This document shows positions 4,862 through 5,261 of a stretch of DNA of 5,261 nt, one piece after another; the stretch's first letter is position 1; each line of letters begins with the position of its first letter. The stretch lies in assembly GCA_034434335.1 (NCBI GenBank), contig DAOTZS010000188.1, positions 1 to 5,261 on the forward strand, in the 5' to 3' direction. The notes below the pieces were generated by a model. It was not told the DNA's origin. It worked only from the letters and a program-made list of their open reading frames with translations, and searched no databases. Made by a program: the position numbers and the translations under genes. The DNA is from DAOTZS01 sp034434335 (GTDB taxonomy: Bacteria; Chloroflexota; Anaerolineae; CG2-30-64-16).

Positions 4862-4908
4862 GCGAGCCTTGGCTCGCTTGCTGACAGCAGCATGAGTGCT
4901 GCGCTGTC
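4862..4908 (-). other. Two hairpins in the leader of the vWA gene
   Basis: The 87-base gap before the vWA gene holds GCGAGCC/GGCTCGC (4862-4868 and 4871-4877, 7 bases, tiny loop) and a bulged hairpin with arms 4883-4892 and 4897-4908 (10 pairs, 2-base bulge). On the minus strand the second follows the upstream stop codon by 14 bases and the first ends 15 bases before the ribosome site. Neither is followed by a T-run. They could process or tune the transcript; function is unproven. Confidence 0.4.
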
Positions 4909-4922
4909 GCCTATCTGGGATG

Positions 4923-5261
4923 TTAATCGGTGGCCGGCCGGCTTTCCCACAAAGAGAGCATCGCCTCCGCTCCCCGCATCGCCGGCAGGCCCTCCACGGC
5001 CTCCGCCGCCTTCTGCAGCGTGCGGAACACCTCTACGCCCATGGCAAGTCCGGCTATGGCCTCCTCCAGGGCGCGAAAGGCACGTTCCAGCAGAGGTTCC
5101 GAAAGCTCGCCAGCGGGTGTCAGGGTGACCCGTGCGCGTGCCTCTCCCTGGATCGGCTCCAGCTCCAGGCATGCCAGCGAAAGGCGGTAGTTCAGCATGC
5201 CCACAGCCAGCAGCGTGGCCTGGCGGATCTCCTGCGGAACGCTGCCCAGAGGTACCAGTAA
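4923..5261 (-). CDS. Unrecognised protein, C-terminal 112 residues only
   Basis: The frame is open from the right window edge to TAA at 4925-4923, so the start lies outside. A GTG at 5204 is in frame, but the 19 codons upstream are also open and protein-like (VPQEIRQATLLAVG), so it need not be the start. The visible part has a beta-like stretch (LNYRLSLACLELEP, then ARARVTLTP) followed by Ala/Glu/Leu-rich helices (EPLLERAFRALEEAIAGLAMG, then VFRTLQKAAEAVEGL) and ends WESRPATD. No membrane segment, cysteine cluster or family motif is recognised. It sits 87 bases upstream of the vWA gene on the same strand, so it may belong to the same transcription unit. An alternative minus-strand frame over the same bases is Gly/Arg-rich and less protein-like. 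Confidence 0.6.
   Translation of the reverse strand, partial: LLVPLGSVPQEIRQATLLAVGMLNYRLSLACLELEPIQGEARARVTLTPAGELSEPLLERAFRALEEAIAGLAMGVEVFRTLQKAAEAVEGLPAMRGAEAMLSLWESRPATD

Noticed and set aside
4816..5172. Alternative minus-strand frame overlapping the partial gene and the vWA start
   Set aside because: Gly/Arg-rich, runs into the vWA gene past its ribosome site, and looks like an out-of-frame shadow of the 4923-5261 frame.

Overview
The window is about 59% G+C by eye. It carries five protein genes, all on the minus strand, and no rRNA, tRNA or CRISPR array. G+C-rich genes separated by perfect GC hairpins and C/G-rich repeats recall what I have seen in thermophilic or environmental Chloroflexota. 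That assignment is inference from style only; no taxonomic marker is present.

In transcription order (right to left) the layout is: (1) the 3' end of an unrecognised gene running off the right edge (4923-5261); (2) a small von Willebrand A protein of the TerY/YegL type with an intact metal site (4125-4835); (3) a PP2C-type Ser/Thr phosphatase with all its metal aspartates (2951-3952); (4) a protein kinase whose N-lobe starts almost at its first residue and which carries a C-terminal zinc ribbon and a beta-rich, possibly FHA-like tail (1708-3033); (5) after 557 bases of repeats, a small protein with a CFI-box-type cysteine motif (647-1150). Four genes have strong Shine-Dalgarno sites that fix their starts. 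The phosphatase and kinase genes overlap by 83 bases.

Genes 2 to 4 form a vWA-phosphatase-kinase triad of the kind described as TerY-P (E. coli yegL-yegK-yegI is the best-known example). The kinase and phosphatase probably act as a reversible phosphorylation switch, with the vWA protein as a metal-dependent adaptor or substrate. The zinc-ribbon/beta-rich kinase tail replaces the helix-hairpin-helix tail of YegI, and the CFI-box neighbour is a candidate additional component. The substrate and the stimulus cannot be read from the sequence.

The non-coding DNA is unusually structured. Two regions (1-646 and 1151-1707) hold at least two copies of a composite repeat: a perfect hairpin with a GAA/TTC three-base loop, a C/T-G/A hairpin with G-quadruplex potential, a GGTGAGGG end and a conserved AAAGTGT(T)AAACCAATTTT-like tag followed by GAACCATCCC. 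A third, decayed relative sits between the vWA and phosphatase genes. A separate nested palindrome occupies 210-360.
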